Below are positions 26,130-34,248 of a DNA stretch of 64,000 nucleotides, piece after piece. Numbering within the stretch: the first letter of the stretch is position 1; every line of letters starts with the position of its first letter. Under the pieces are notes generated by a model. That model saw only the letters and a program-made list of their open reading frames with translations. It did no database searches and had not been told where the DNA came from. The stretch spans positions 10,164-74,163 of the forward strand of contig JAYVOF010000248.1 in assembly GCA_043758105.1 (NCBI GenBank), in the 5' to 3' direction. The translations under genes were made by a program, and so were the position numbers. This DNA comes from JANPPS01 sp043758105. Lineage in GTDB: Bacteria > Pseudomonadota > Alphaproteobacteria > Acetobacterales > Acetobacteraceae.

Positions 26130-26801
26130 CTGGAATATACCTTTCATTTCGGCGACATCTGGGCGGCCCGGGACGAGCTGATCCGGGGTACGGTGCTGAC
26201 GGTTGAGCTGTCGGGCGTGTCGATGGTCTTGAGCGTGATACTGGCCGTCCTCGGGGCATGGGCGCGGACGGGTGGATCACGCTGGCTGGGTATGGGGGTC
26301 GGGGCCTATGTCGAGTTGGTCCGCAATACGCCGTTTTTGGTGCAGGTGTTCTTCATCTTCTTCGGTCTGCCGGCCTTAGGGGTTCGGCTCGAGACGGATG
26401 TCTGCGCCGTGATCGCGCTCACGCTCAACGGCAGTGCCTATGCGATCGAGATCGTGCGGGCCGGGATCGAGAGCATCGGCCATGGCCAGATCGAGGCCGG
26501 GCGGGCGCTGGGACTGCATCCGCTGCAGAATTTCCGGCTCGTGGTGCTGCCGCAGGCGCTGCGGGCGGTGCTGCCGCCGCTCGGCAGTCAGTTCATTTTG
26601 TTGCTACTCAACAGCTCGATCGTGTCGGTGATCTCGGCCGATGAGCTAACGGCGGCGGCGCAGGATATCCAGGGCCGGACGTTCCGCAGCTTCGAGGCCT
26701 ATATCGTGGCGGCGTCGATCTATCTTGTGCTGTCCACCGCGTTTAGCGCCCTGTTCGCCGGGATTTCGCGCCTGGCATTCGCGCGCCCGGTGGGCCGGTA
26801 G
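26130..26801 (+). CDS. Polar amino-acid ABC transporter permease, first of two
   Basis: A HisM/GlnP-type inner-membrane permease for a polar amino acid. It has about five hydrophobic helices and the EAA loop (GIESIGHGQIEAGRALGLHP) that contacts the ATPase. The frame is open upstream of the GTG at 26193, and family members begin about 20 residues earlier with a segment like EYTFHFGDIW; this is reached from a CTG at 26130, nine bases after GGGAG, with an in-frame stop at 26121. I therefore propose a CTG start; 26193 is the fallback. It ends one base before the second permease. Confidence 0.8.
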   Translation: MEYTFHFGDIWAARDELIRGTVLTVELSGVSMVLSVILAVLGAWARTGGSRWLGMGVGAYVELVRNTPFLVQVFFIFFGLPALGVRLETDVCAVIALTLNGSAYAIEIVRAGIESIGHGQIEAGRALGLHPLQNFRLVVLPQALRAVLPPLGSQFILLLLNSSIVSVISADELTAAAQDIQGRTFRSFEAYIVAASIYLVLSTAFSALFAGISRLAFARPVGR

Positions 26802-27455
26802 ATGCGCACGCTGAGTGTCGATGACCTGCTGTTCCTGCCGTATGCCGCGCGCTGGACGGTGCTGCTGTCGATCGCCGCTTTTGTAGGGGGCGGGCTGATC
26901 GGGCTTGGCATCGCGCTGTTGCGGGTGTCGGGCAACGGGTGGGCCCGGGCGGGGGCGATCGGCTATATAAGGGTGTTCCAGGGTACGCCGCTGCTGTTGC
27001 AGCTGTTTCTGGTGTTCTTTGGCAGTGACATGCTGGGGTTGGCCATCGGTCCGTTTGCTGCGGCGACACTGGGCCTCAGCCTGAATGCCGGGGCCTTCTT
27101 GGGCGAGATTTGGCGCGGTGCGCTGCAATCCGTGGACCGCGGCCAGACGGAGGCGGCGCGGGCGCTGGGCCTGCATTACCTGCCGGTAATGCTACGGGTG
27201 GTGGCACCACAGGCGCTGCGGGTGGCGACGGCACCGACAGTTGGATTTCTGGTGAACCTGGTCAAAAGCACCTCACTGGCGGCTGTGATCGGGTTTGTCG
27301 AGCTGACGCGGGCTGGACAATTGCTCAATAATGCGACGTTTCGTCCTTTTCCCGTATTCGGCACTGTCGCGCTGATCTATTTTCTGTTGTGCTGGCCGCT
27401 GACGATGTTGAGCCGCCGGCTGGAGCGCCGGTTGGCGAGTGCCTATCAACGATAA
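26802..27455 (+). CDS. Polar amino-acid ABC transporter permease, second of two
   Basis: A 217-residue HisQ/GlnP-type permease and the partner of the preceding gene: hydrophobic helices, FQGTPLLLQLFLVFFG in the middle, and the EAA loop (ALQSVDRGQTEAARALGLHY). The ATG starts directly after the stop of the first permease. The binding protein follows after 32 bases. No ATP-binding gene lies beside them. Confidence 0.92.
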   Translation: MRTLSVDDLLFLPYAARWTVLLSIAAFVGGGLIGLGIALLRVSGNGWARAGAIGYIRVFQGTPLLLQLFLVFFGSDMLGLAIGPFAAATLGLSLNAGAFLGEIWRGALQSVDRGQTEAARALGLHYLPVMLRVVAPQALRVATAPTVGFLVNLVKSTSLAAVIGFVELTRAGQLLNNATFRPFPVFGTVALIYFLLCWPLTMLSRRLERRLASAYQR

Positions 27456-27456
27456 G

Positions 27457-27470
27457 CCCGCAAAAGCGGG
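27457..27470 (+). repeat. Small hairpin between the permease and binding-protein genes
   Basis: CCCGC-AAAA-GCGGG, a perfect 5-base stem with a four-A loop, 2 bases after the permease stop, followed by ATGACGGGG. Hairpins at this place in transporter operons often set the ratio of binding protein to permease; here that is only a suggestion. Confidence 0.4.
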
Positions 27471-27487
27471 ATGACGGGGAGAGAAAG

Positions 27488-28288
27488 ATGCGGTTCAAAC
27501 TACATCACCTCGCGGTGGCTTTGGCGGCATTGACCCTGGGCGTGCTGCTCGGCAGTGGGCGGGTGCGGGCGCAGACGATCGATGAGATCGTGAGCCGCGG
27601 CACCGTCAACATCGGCGTGCTGGGGGACCTGCCGCCCTATGCATCGCTGAACGAGAAGCAGGAGCTGGCGGGGTATGACATCGATGTAGCCCAGCTGCTG
27701 GCGAAGTATTTGGGCGTGAAGGCGAACCTGGTGCAGGTGACGGCGTCCAACCGAATCCCGTTCCTGGTGACCAATAAGGTCGATCTGATCGTCGCGACGT
27801 TCGGCATCACCCCGGACCGGGCCAAGCAGGTCATGTTCTCCATCCCCTATTCCGCCATCGAAAACACAGTGTACGGCCCAAAGGGTAAAGAAATCACTAA
27901 GATCGACGACCTAAAAGGTCTGCGCATCGGCGTGCCGCGCGGCACCGTGCAAGACCAGATCCTCAGCTCCTCGCTCGGCACCAGTGCCCGCATGATGCGC
28001 TTCGACGACACGCCCAGCACCTACCAGGCGCTGCTAACCGGTCAGGTGGATGCCATGGCGGAAACCGGGCTTACCTTCGACGGTGTGATGAAGGCCAACC
28101 CCGGCGCGCCGATCGAAAAGAAATTCGTCCTGCTGCGGCAGCCGAACGGCATCACCATGCGGCAGAACCAATTCAACCTGCATCGTTGGGTCAACACGTT
28201 CGTCTATTACATCAAGAATAACGGCGAACTGGCGGCCCTTCATCAGAAATGGTTCGGCACTCCGCTGCCGGAGCTTCCCGTCTTCTAA
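27488..28288 (+). CDS. Periplasmic amino-acid-binding protein of the ABC transporter
   Basis: A 266-residue extracellular solute-binding protein, family 3. The signal peptide covers the first 25 or so residues (LAVALAALTLGVLLGSGRVRAQ). The mature part begins TIDEIVSRGTVNIGVLGDLPPYA and has the family pattern GYDIDVAQLLAKYLGV, VDLIVATFGITPDRAKQVMFS and LKGLRIGVPRGTVQD. The ATG at 27488 has GAGA(A)AG just upstream. Ligand probably a polar amino acid; it cannot be read from sequence alone. Confidence 0.93.
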   Translation: MRFKLHHLAVALAALTLGVLLGSGRVRAQTIDEIVSRGTVNIGVLGDLPPYASLNEKQELAGYDIDVAQLLAKYLGVKANLVQVTASNRIPFLVTNKVDLIVATFGITPDRAKQVMFSIPYSAIENTVYGPKGKEITKIDDLKGLRIGVPRGTVQDQILSSSLGTSARMMRFDDTPSTYQALLTGQVDAMAETGLTFDGVMKANPGAPIEKKFVLLRQPNGITMRQNQFNLHRWVNTFVYYIKNNGELAALHQKWFGTPLPELPVF

Positions 28289-28315
28289 AACCGTCTAACC
28301 GACCTGCCCCTTGCC

Positions 28316-28343
28316 TTGAAAGGATCGTAAAGACACTTATTAT
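28316..28343 (+). promoter_or_regulatory. Sigma-70-like promoter of the efflux operon
   Basis: TTGAAA and TATTAT with a 16-base spacer. Transcription would begin about 28350, which is the first candidate ATG of the MarR gene. Confidence 0.55.
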
Positions 28344-28349
28344 AAAGGA

Positions 28350-28820
28350 ATGGATCATTCGATGCCGCCCGAAACCAAACAAGGAACTGAGCTCTCACCC
28401 CGGCGCAGTTTCGGTTACCGGCTTTGGATGCTGCGCCATGCCTGGACCCGCCGGCTCGAAGCGGCGATCCAGGGTAGCGGGCTGACCCACATGCAATTCT
28501 TCGTCATGCGCGCGTTGGAACAGGCCGCGGCGGATGGCGTCATTCCCTCGCAAACCCACCTGGCGGACGCGCTGCTGATCGACCGCATGACGGTCAGCAC
28601 CGTGCTGCGCACCCTGGAGGGCAAGGGCCTGGTCCACCGCGGCGTGCATCCCGATGACCCGCGCGCCAACCGCGTGGCGCTGACGGACGCCGGTGCCGCG
28701 CTGCTCGCCGACGCGGCCGGGCTCGTCTTGGCCGAGCAAGAACGGTTTTTCGGCCGGCTCGGCCCCGACGGCAAGGCCGCGTTCAGCGCCATGCTCGACC
28801 AATTACTGGAGGTGTCCTGA
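28350..28820 (+). CDS. MarR family transcriptional regulator
   Basis: A 156-residue winged-helix regulator, likely the repressor of the efflux genes after it. It has the MarR fold: dimer helices (YRLWMLRHAWTRRLEAAI), recognition region (TQTHLADALLIDRMTVSTVLRTLEGKGL, with S for the first T) and the wing (VHRGVHPDDPRANRVALTDAG). The ATG at 28350 falls at the predicted transcription start, so its message would be leaderless; ATG 28362 (MPPETKQG) is the alternative. Its stop overlaps the next start (TGATG). Same layout as emrRAB. Confidence 0.9.
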   Translation: MDHSMPPETKQGTELSPRRSFGYRLWMLRHAWTRRLEAAIQGSGLTHMQFFVMRALEQAAADGVIPSQTHLADALLIDRMTVSTVLRTLEGKGLVHRGVHPDDPRANRVALTDAGAALLADAAGLVLAEQERFFGRLGPDGKAAFSAMLDQLLEVS

Positions 28821-29926
28821 TGGATGGTTCGCAACCGGCCGTCGCCGTCCGTCCGCAGGCAAGCCCCGCCTCCCAAGCGGGGATCTCACGCTCGCGGCTG
28901 TTGCTGCTCGCCGGGGCCGTGGCCGTGTTGGGCGTGCTGGGCTTCTATGGCTATGGCTGGTGGACCCAGGGCCGATTTATGGAAACGACCGACGATTCCT
29001 ACATTCAGGCCGACATGGTGGCCGTCTCCGCCCGCGTCGGCGGCCAGGTGGGCGCGGTGAACGTGGCGGATAATCAGGTCGTGCAGGCCGGGGACGTGCT
29101 GGTGACACTCGATGACCGGGATTTGCAGGTGGCCGTGGCGCAGGCCGCGGCCGATGTGGCGTCGGCCCAGGCGGATGTGAGCGCACTCCAGGCGCAGGTG
29201 CAGGCGCAGGGCAGTGTCATCGCTGCGGCCAACGCCGACGTGTCGGTCGCCGACGCCGCCACCGGGTTTGCCCGGGCCGATGCCTCCCGCTACTCGGACC
29301 TCGTCCGCTCCGGCACCGGATCCGTGCAGCGGTCGCAGCAGGCGGATGCGGACGCAAAGGGGCGGGACGCGACGGCGGCGCGCGCCCGGGCGGCGGCCCA
29401 AACCGCCCGGCAGCAAACGGCCGTCCTGGCCGCGCAGACGGGGCGGGCACAGGCGGCGCTGCTGCGGGCGCGGGCGGCGCTGGATCAGGCGCGGCTCAAT
29501 TTGTCCTATGGCACCATCGTGGCACCGGTGGCCGGATCGGTCGGCGACCGCACCGTCCGCGCCGGCCAGTTCGTGCAGCCCGGCACCCGTCTGCTGGATG
29601 TCGTGCCGATGGGCGAGAGCCTTTATGTCACGGCCAATTTCAAGGAAACCCAGCTCGGCCGCATCGCCGTGGGGCAGGCCGCGACGCTCGACCTCGACAT
29701 GCTGGGCGGCGCGCCGTTCCGCGGTGTGGTCGATAGCCTGCCGCCGGGCAGCGGTTCGACCTTCGCGCTGTTGCCGCCCGAGAACGCGACCGGCAACTTC
29801 ACCAAGATCGTGCAGCGCTTCGCCGTGCGGATCCGGCTATTGCCCGACCCGCGGCTGGTGCGGTTGCGCCCGGGCCTGTCGGTCACGGCGTCCGTCGATT
29901 CCCGGACCACGCCGCACGCGCCATGA
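28820..29926 (+). CDS. HlyD/EmrA family efflux periplasmic adaptor
   Basis: A 368-residue membrane-fusion protein. One N-terminal transmembrane helix (LLLLAGAVAVLGVLGFYGYGW) anchors it; the first half-lipoyl motif (MVAVSARVGGQVGAVNVADNQ) and second (LNLSYGTIVAPVAGSVGDRTV) flank an Ala/Gln-rich coiled coil at about residues 100-215; the beta-barrel follows (LYVTANFKETQLGRI). It should link the MFS pump encoded next to an outer-membrane channel, which is not in this window. Overlaps the MFS gene by four bases. Confidence 0.92.
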   Translation: MDGSQPAVAVRPQASPASQAGISRSRLLLLAGAVAVLGVLGFYGYGWWTQGRFMETTDDSYIQADMVAVSARVGGQVGAVNVADNQVVQAGDVLVTLDDRDLQVAVAQAAADVASAQADVSALQAQVQAQGSVIAAANADVSVADAATGFARADASRYSDLVRSGTGSVQRSQQADADAKGRDATAARARAAAQTARQQTAVLAAQTGRAQAALLRARAALDQARLNLSYGTIVAPVAGSVGDRTVRAGQFVQPGTRLLDVVPMGESLYVTANFKETQLGRIAVGQAATLDLDMLGGAPFRGVVDSLPPGSGSTFALLPPENATGNFTKIVQRFAVRIRLLPDPRLVRLRPGLSVTASVDSRTTPHAP

Positions 29927-31464
29927 GCGCCACCCTGGCGCCGCTTACCAAGGCCTCGTTCCGGGACTGGATCGCCTTCCTCGGCGGATCGCTCGGGGCG
30001 TTCATGGCGGTGCTGGACATCCAGATCACCAATAGCAGCCTGGCGGACATCCAAGGCACGCTGGGCGCCAGCCTCGATGAAGGCAGCTGGATCAGCACGG
30101 GGTATTTGATCGCCGAGATCATCGTCATCCCCATGACCGGCTGGCTCTCCGGCGTGTTCGGATTGCGGCGTTACCTCATGGTGAACGCGGCGTTGTTCCT
30201 GGTGTTCTCCGTGTTGTGCGGCATGGCCACGAACCTCAATCAGATGATCCTGTTCCGGATCGGCCAGGGCTTCACCGGTGGCGTGCTGATCCCGACCGCG
30301 TTCACCATCATGCTGCTGCGTATTCCGGGCACGCAGCGGGCGATCGCCAGCGCGGTGTTCGGCCTGACGGTCACCTTTGCGCCGGCCATCGGCCCCACCA
30401 TTGGCGGGTGGCTGACCGATACGTATTCCTGGCACTGGATATTTTACATCAACCTGCTGCCGGGTGCGGCATTGCTGGCCATGATTTGGTATGGGCTGGA
30501 CGCGGCACCCATGAAGCTCGAGCGGCTGGCCCGCGGCGATTGGGGCGGCATCGCCTGCATGGCCATTGGCCTCGGCAGCCTGGAGTATGTGCTGGAGGAG
30601 GGTCAGCGGCAGGACTGGTTCGGTGACAACCGGATCGTGCTATGCGCCGCGCTGGCCGGCGTATTCCTCACTGCGTTCTTGGTCATCGAGCTGACAAGGC
30701 GGGAGCCGTTCATCGATCTGCGGCTGCTGCGCAAGCGCTCGCTCAGCATTGCCTGTTTGATCAACTTTGCGACTGGTTTCGGACTGTATGGCTCGGTCTA
30801 TATTTTGCCGCTCTATCTGTCGCGGGTGCAGGGGTATGACGCGTCGCAGATCGGCGCGGTGCAGATGTGGCTCGGCCTGCCGCAATTGGCGCTGCTGCCG
30901 TTTTTGCCGTTCATTTTGAAGCGGGTGGATAGCCGCCTGGTGCTTGGCTTCGGCATTAGCCTGTTTGCCGTAAGCTGCCTGATGAACGGGTTCGACATGA
31001 ACGCCGATACCGGGATCGATCAGCTGAAATGGCCGCAGCTGGTGCGCGCGCTGGGGCAGCCCTTCATCATCTCACCGCTGTCGCAGATGGCGACGGTGGG
31101 AATCCTACCAGCGCAGGCGGGTGCGGCGAGCGCGCTGTTCAACATGATGCGCAACCTCGGCGGCTCCTGCGGCATCGCGCTGCTGGCGACGGCGGCCGAA
31201 CATCGCGAACACTGGCATTTTTCCGCCATTGCCGAGCGGATTACGCAGAATTCACTCCTGCTGGCAGAGCGGCTGGCCACGCTCGGCCACGCGATGAGCC
31301 ATGACCAGGCAGTGGCCACCATCGCGAAGCAGGTGCGGCGGCAGGCGGTGGTGATGGGCTATGCCGACTGCTTCCTGCTGATCGGCGCCGGGTTGTTGCT
31401 GAGCATACTCGGCGTTGCTTTTCTGGCCCCGGCCCGGGTGGGTGGGGGTGGTGGGGCGCATTGA
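29923..31464 (+). CDS. DHA2 family MFS multidrug efflux pump (EmrB-like)
   Basis: A 513-residue, 14-helix proton-driven drug exporter. Seen are the DHA2 motif in the first helix (AFMAVLDIQITNSSL), WISTGYLIAEIIVIPMTGWL, the motif C region GLTVTFAPAIGPTIGGWL, and YSWHWIFYINL, all typical of EmrB. It is the last gene of the MarR-HlyD-MFS operon. Substrates are probably hydrophobic drugs or phenolics, an inference from the family. Confidence 0.94.
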   Translation: MSATLAPLTKASFRDWIAFLGGSLGAFMAVLDIQITNSSLADIQGTLGASLDEGSWISTGYLIAEIIVIPMTGWLSGVFGLRRYLMVNAALFLVFSVLCGMATNLNQMILFRIGQGFTGGVLIPTAFTIMLLRIPGTQRAIASAVFGLTVTFAPAIGPTIGGWLTDTYSWHWIFYINLLPGAALLAMIWYGLDAAPMKLERLARGDWGGIACMAIGLGSLEYVLEEGQRQDWFGDNRIVLCAALAGVFLTAFLVIELTRREPFIDLRLLRKRSLSIACLINFATGFGLYGSVYILPLYLSRVQGYDASQIGAVQMWLGLPQLALLPFLPFILKRVDSRLVLGFGISLFAVSCLMNGFDMNADTGIDQLKWPQLVRALGQPFIISPLSQMATVGILPAQAGAASALFNMMRNLGGSCGIALLATAAEHREHWHFSAIAERITQNSLLLAERLATLGHAMSHDQAVATIAKQVRRQAVVMGYADCFLLIGAGLLLSILGVAFLAPARVGGGGGAH

Positions 31465-31531
31465 TATGAACCAGCGAACCGATGACGACGGCTTCCCATC
31501 ATGACAAGCTTTTTGATAAGGTGAGGACCGC

Positions 31532-32197
31532 ATGGACCAAAACCACAATGAGCTCGAACTTTTCCAGGACCTGACGATCTTCGGCGCGCCGGAACAGCTG
31601 GACGCGACAAAGTCAGCAATCCTTTCGGCCGCCCGCAACGGGTCTGCGGCAGGATGGTCGGTTGCCCTAGATGATCAGCTGCGCCGAATCAGGTCCGTCG
31701 ATGACGTGATCGCTCTGGAACGAGCCGGCGACGACGTGGCTGAGGCCGCGAGCCTTTTCATGATGCGGCGCGGCAACCGCTACGATTTGACTAACATCGT
31801 GCCATTGAAAACGGGGCGGTTGGGCCGTTCGCGTTACAATGCCATCTTGCAAGACTTCATCTCCAATATCGCTGAACCCGTGGCCATAGAGACGGGTGTC
31901 AGCGTTAAAAAGTCACCGCAGACCAAGACCATGGAGGAAAGCCTGGGGCTTGAGGTTGCGCGGGCGCTCCGGCAATTCTCGGCCAATGCCAATAAGGCGA
32001 CAGGCTCGTTATACCCGCTCGATCGTCATCGCTGGTATGATTTTATCATCTCTTCGCGCGATCGGCACATCGACACGGATACCCTCGGGCGCTGGTTACT
32101 GATGTTAGGCTGGCCTGAGGACAGCCTTCACGACCTCACCACTGAATTCGAATTTGGGCGCGGTCTCCTGCAGCACTATAGTACAGCTGATCACTGA
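31532..32197 (+). CDS. Unknown protein, first gene of a two-gene cassette
   Basis: A 221-residue soluble protein that I do not recognise. It begins MDQNHNELELFQDLTIFGAP, is mostly helical in character, has a charged middle (SVKKSPQTKTMEESLGLEV), and ends with an aromatic-rich segment (WLLMLGWPEDSLHDLTTEFEF). No signal peptide or membrane helix. The ATG is preceded by GTGAGGA. Base composition is clearly less GC-rich than the efflux operon before it. It is followed 28 bases later by a PIN-like nuclease gene of the same length, so it may be that enzyme's partner, regulator or antitoxin. Confidence 0.75.
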   Translation: MDQNHNELELFQDLTIFGAPEQLDATKSAILSAARNGSAAGWSVALDDQLRRIRSVDDVIALERAGDDVAEAASLFMMRRGNRYDLTNIVPLKTGRLGRSRYNAILQDFISNIAEPVAIETGVSVKKSPQTKTMEESLGLEVARALRQFSANANKATGSLYPLDRHRWYDFIISSRDRHIDTDTLGRWLLMLGWPEDSLHDLTTEFEFGRGLLQHYSTADH

Positions 32198-32224
32198 TTC
32201 GCCTAACGCGGGCAGAGCTAAGTC

Positions 32225-32890
32225 TTGATAGAGCGCCCACATCTCTGCATCGATACTTGCTCCATCCTCGACATCATGCGCGACATTAACCGGAAAGTTG
32301 CGAATGCTACGGATCGTAGGCGGGCGCTCGAGCTGATCGACGCCATGAAGGTTGGTCGGCTCGTGGGTTGCATGGCCGATCGAGTGGAGCATGAGTTTTA
32401 CGAAAATGTTGCCGCCGTCCTGGCCGAGACTGAACAAGGTCTGGCTCGGCTGCGGAAGCAGTTGGTCATTGCCAACGAAATCGTCGGGCTATTCGGTCCG
32501 CCAAGCCAGGTGCCGTTGGACCACTTTGATGGCCACGCAGTCAGGACGCGCGGCGTGGCTGAAACCTTGATGCGGCTCGCCACTCGCGTGTCTGCAAGCC
32601 ACGATGTCGCCGGTCGGGCTGTTGCGCGAGTCCGCGCCAATGCTGCTCCGTCAACCAAAGGTAAGCAGTCCATCAAGGATTGCGTGGTGATTGAAACCTA
32701 CTTCGATCACGTTCGCCAACTACGCGAGGCGGGTGATGACGCGAAGGTGGTGTTCCTTTCTTCAAACCGCGAGGACTATTGCGAAGAAGGCAGCCTCACC
32801 CTGCGCGCACCACTGAAAGCCGAATTCATCGCGCTCGGGATGGAGTTTTGGCCCAACTTTGGAGCCGCCAAGCACGCACTCGGCCTGTAG
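32225..32890 (+). CDS. PIN-like domain protein, second gene of the cassette
   Basis: A 221-residue protein with PIN-nuclease features: the first acidic residue in a hydrophobic strand (LCIDTCSILDIMRD, Asp9), a central acidic pair (KQSIKDCVVIETYFDHV, near residue 155) and a last strand with acidic residue (KVVFLSSNREDYCEE). The middle (residues 50-140) is longer than in VapC and helical. These would be the metal ligands of an RNase. The start is a TTG at 32225; it puts Asp9 at the usual distance from the N-terminus. The closest named group would be the larger PIN-like proteins rather than VapC. Target unknown. Confidence 0.7.
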   Translation: MIERPHLCIDTCSILDIMRDINRKVANATDRRRALELIDAMKVGRLVGCMADRVEHEFYENVAAVLAETEQGLARLRKQLVIANEIVGLFGPPSQVPLDHFDGHAVRTRGVAETLMRLATRVSASHDVAGRAVARVRANAAPSTKGKQSIKDCVVIETYFDHVRQLREAGDDAKVVFLSSNREDYCEEGSLTLRAPLKAEFIALGMEFWPNFGAAKHALGL

Positions 32891-32895
32891 GCCAT

Positions 32896-33594
32896 CTACC
32901 ACTTCCCAAGGTCGAGCCGGCGCAGAAAATGGGCGGCCGAGGGCACGAGCACCCCGCCCGCGCGCGCCACCTCACCCGGTAAATCCGCGGCCGGGGCGAT
33001 CAGCAGCCGGTCGTATTCGCCGTGCCGGGCCATCCGGTGCGCGGCGTGGATGGCCTCGGCACCTCGCCGCGTGTCCATCTGCACCCCTAAATCCAGCACG
33101 CCGCTCGGATGCTGCACCAGGCAGAGTGGGCGGAGGCGATGCACATCGGCCGCGGACAGGCCGAGTTCCTCACCGAGTTCCGCCAGCAGCGCCAACCGCC
33201 AATCCGCCCCGTCCGCCGTCGCGGCCCCCGCATCGACGCTGCCCGCTGGCGGCAACTGCCACAAGCCCGGCTGATACACCGACCCAGGCTCCCGCCGTGC
33301 CGCGACGACGCCATCCGGGCTGCACAGCGCGCCGCAGACCGCGAGCGCCCGGACCTGCAGCAACGGGAACAGCGCCGGTTCAGTGATTTGCGCCAGCAGA
33401 CGGCGGTATTCGGTCCAGTGCCCCTCGATGACCCTGGACGTGATGCGATCGGCGCAAAACACCTGGCCGTTGAACAGCGGCCGCGCCTGCAATGCCCGCT
33501 CCCAATGCACGCCGACCCTGGCCTCCAGCGCCGGAGACAAGGGCGGCATCGGGCGGGTAATCAGGAGCCGAAGGGCCGGATCGACATCGAACAC
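32896..33594 (-). CDS. Nudix-like hydrolase with a degenerate Nudix box
   Basis: A 232-residue protein with the layout of Nudix enzymes: central strand LAVCGALCSPDGVVAARRE, then PGLWQLPPAGSVDAG and the Nudix helix LLAELGEELGL. The canonical box is G-x5-E-x7-REUxEExGU; here the Arg of REU is Ala (AEL), while EELGL is kept, and the spacing before it is stretched. The metal-binding glutamates EE remain, so activity is possible but doubtful. The start is a GTG at 33594; the stop meets the PIN gene convergently (5 bases). It ends 13 bases after the lipoprotein gene upstream. Confidence 0.65.
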   Translation of the reverse strand: MFDVDPALRLLITRPMPPLSPALEARVGVHWERALQARPLFNGQVFCADRITSRVIEGHWTEYRRLLAQITEPALFPLLQVRALAVCGALCSPDGVVAARREPGSVYQPGLWQLPPAGSVDAGAATADGADWRLALLAELGEELGLSAADVHRLRPLCLVQHPSGVLDLGVQMDTRRGAEAIHAAHRMARHGEYDRLLIAPAADLPGEVARAGGVLVPSAAHFLRRLDLGKW

Positions 33595-33607
33595 CGGCCA
33601 CGTGGCG

Positions 33608-34129
33608 TCAGTGCTGGGGAACGAAATGCTCGCTCACTTCGGCCGCGACCACGCCCGCCTTGGTGATGATCGTCCGGTTTAGCATCGAGCCGTCGTCCTG
33701 CAGATACCACCATTGCTCCATCGTGACGTTCTTCAGCGCATTGCCGGGCTGCAGTGCTAGGGTCCAGCGCCAGTGAAATGCCCGTCCGGAAGCCTCCCCG
33801 GTGGCAGTGCCAACCATGTCGTTGGCCGTCGCTTCGAACCTGCCGGGGCTCGTGCGGCGCATGTGCCAGGTGCGCGTTTGCGCCGGGTCGGTGCCGATAT
33901 GCAGCGTTTGGGTCATGCGGAGGCCGTCCGAACCCTCGGCCTGCCCGGCGCAATCGGTTGTGACGATGTGGGTGGGCGCGCCGAACGGGTTTTCCATGAC
34001 CCCCCATGACGTCACGTGTCCGGTGAAGAACCGCACCGGGTCGAACGCGGGTCCGCCGAAAGAATCTAAAGGCAAGGGTTCAGAACATCCTGCCACCAGC
34101 AGAACGAGAGGTAGTGCCCACCGCATCAT
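33608..34129 (-). CDS. DUF3833-like lipoprotein
   Basis: A 173-residue predicted lipoprotein: signal sequence MMRWALPLVLLVAGCSEP with lipobox LVAGC, so the mature protein would be anchored by its cysteine. The rest has the DUF3833 pattern (FFTGHVTSWGVMENPFG, MTQTLHIGTDPAQTRTWHMR, FEATANDMVGTATGEASGRAF, WYLQDDGSMLNRTIITKAGV). Function of the family is not known. I start it at the ATG pair near 34129, behind GGGGA, rather than 34153. It is the first gene of a minus-strand pair with the Nudix-like gene. Confidence 0.8.
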   Translation of the reverse strand: MMRWALPLVLLVAGCSEPLPLDSFGGPAFDPVRFFTGHVTSWGVMENPFGAPTHIVTTDCAGQAEGSDGLRMTQTLHIGTDPAQTRTWHMRRTSPGRFEATANDMVGTATGEASGRAFHWRWTLALQPGNALKNVTMEQWWYLQDDGSMLNRTIITKAGVVAAEVSEHFVPQH

Positions 34130-34201
34130 TGTCCCCGATTCGAGCCGTTCCACAACGTAAGCCTAGCGGGTCTTTTCACCGGGGGAGCCAGCATTGTAAA
34201 C

Positions 34202-34222
34202 TGCCCGGCACCAGGTCGGGCA
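34202..34222 (-). terminator. Possible terminator hairpin of the stress-type gene
   Basis: TGCCCG and CGGGCA, 9-base loop, 26 bases past the stop of the minus-strand gene at 34249. On that strand it is followed by AGTTTACA, only a weak U-tract. Confidence 0.3.
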
Positions 34223-34248
34223 CCCCGCGTGCTGACGAAGGGGCCGGC

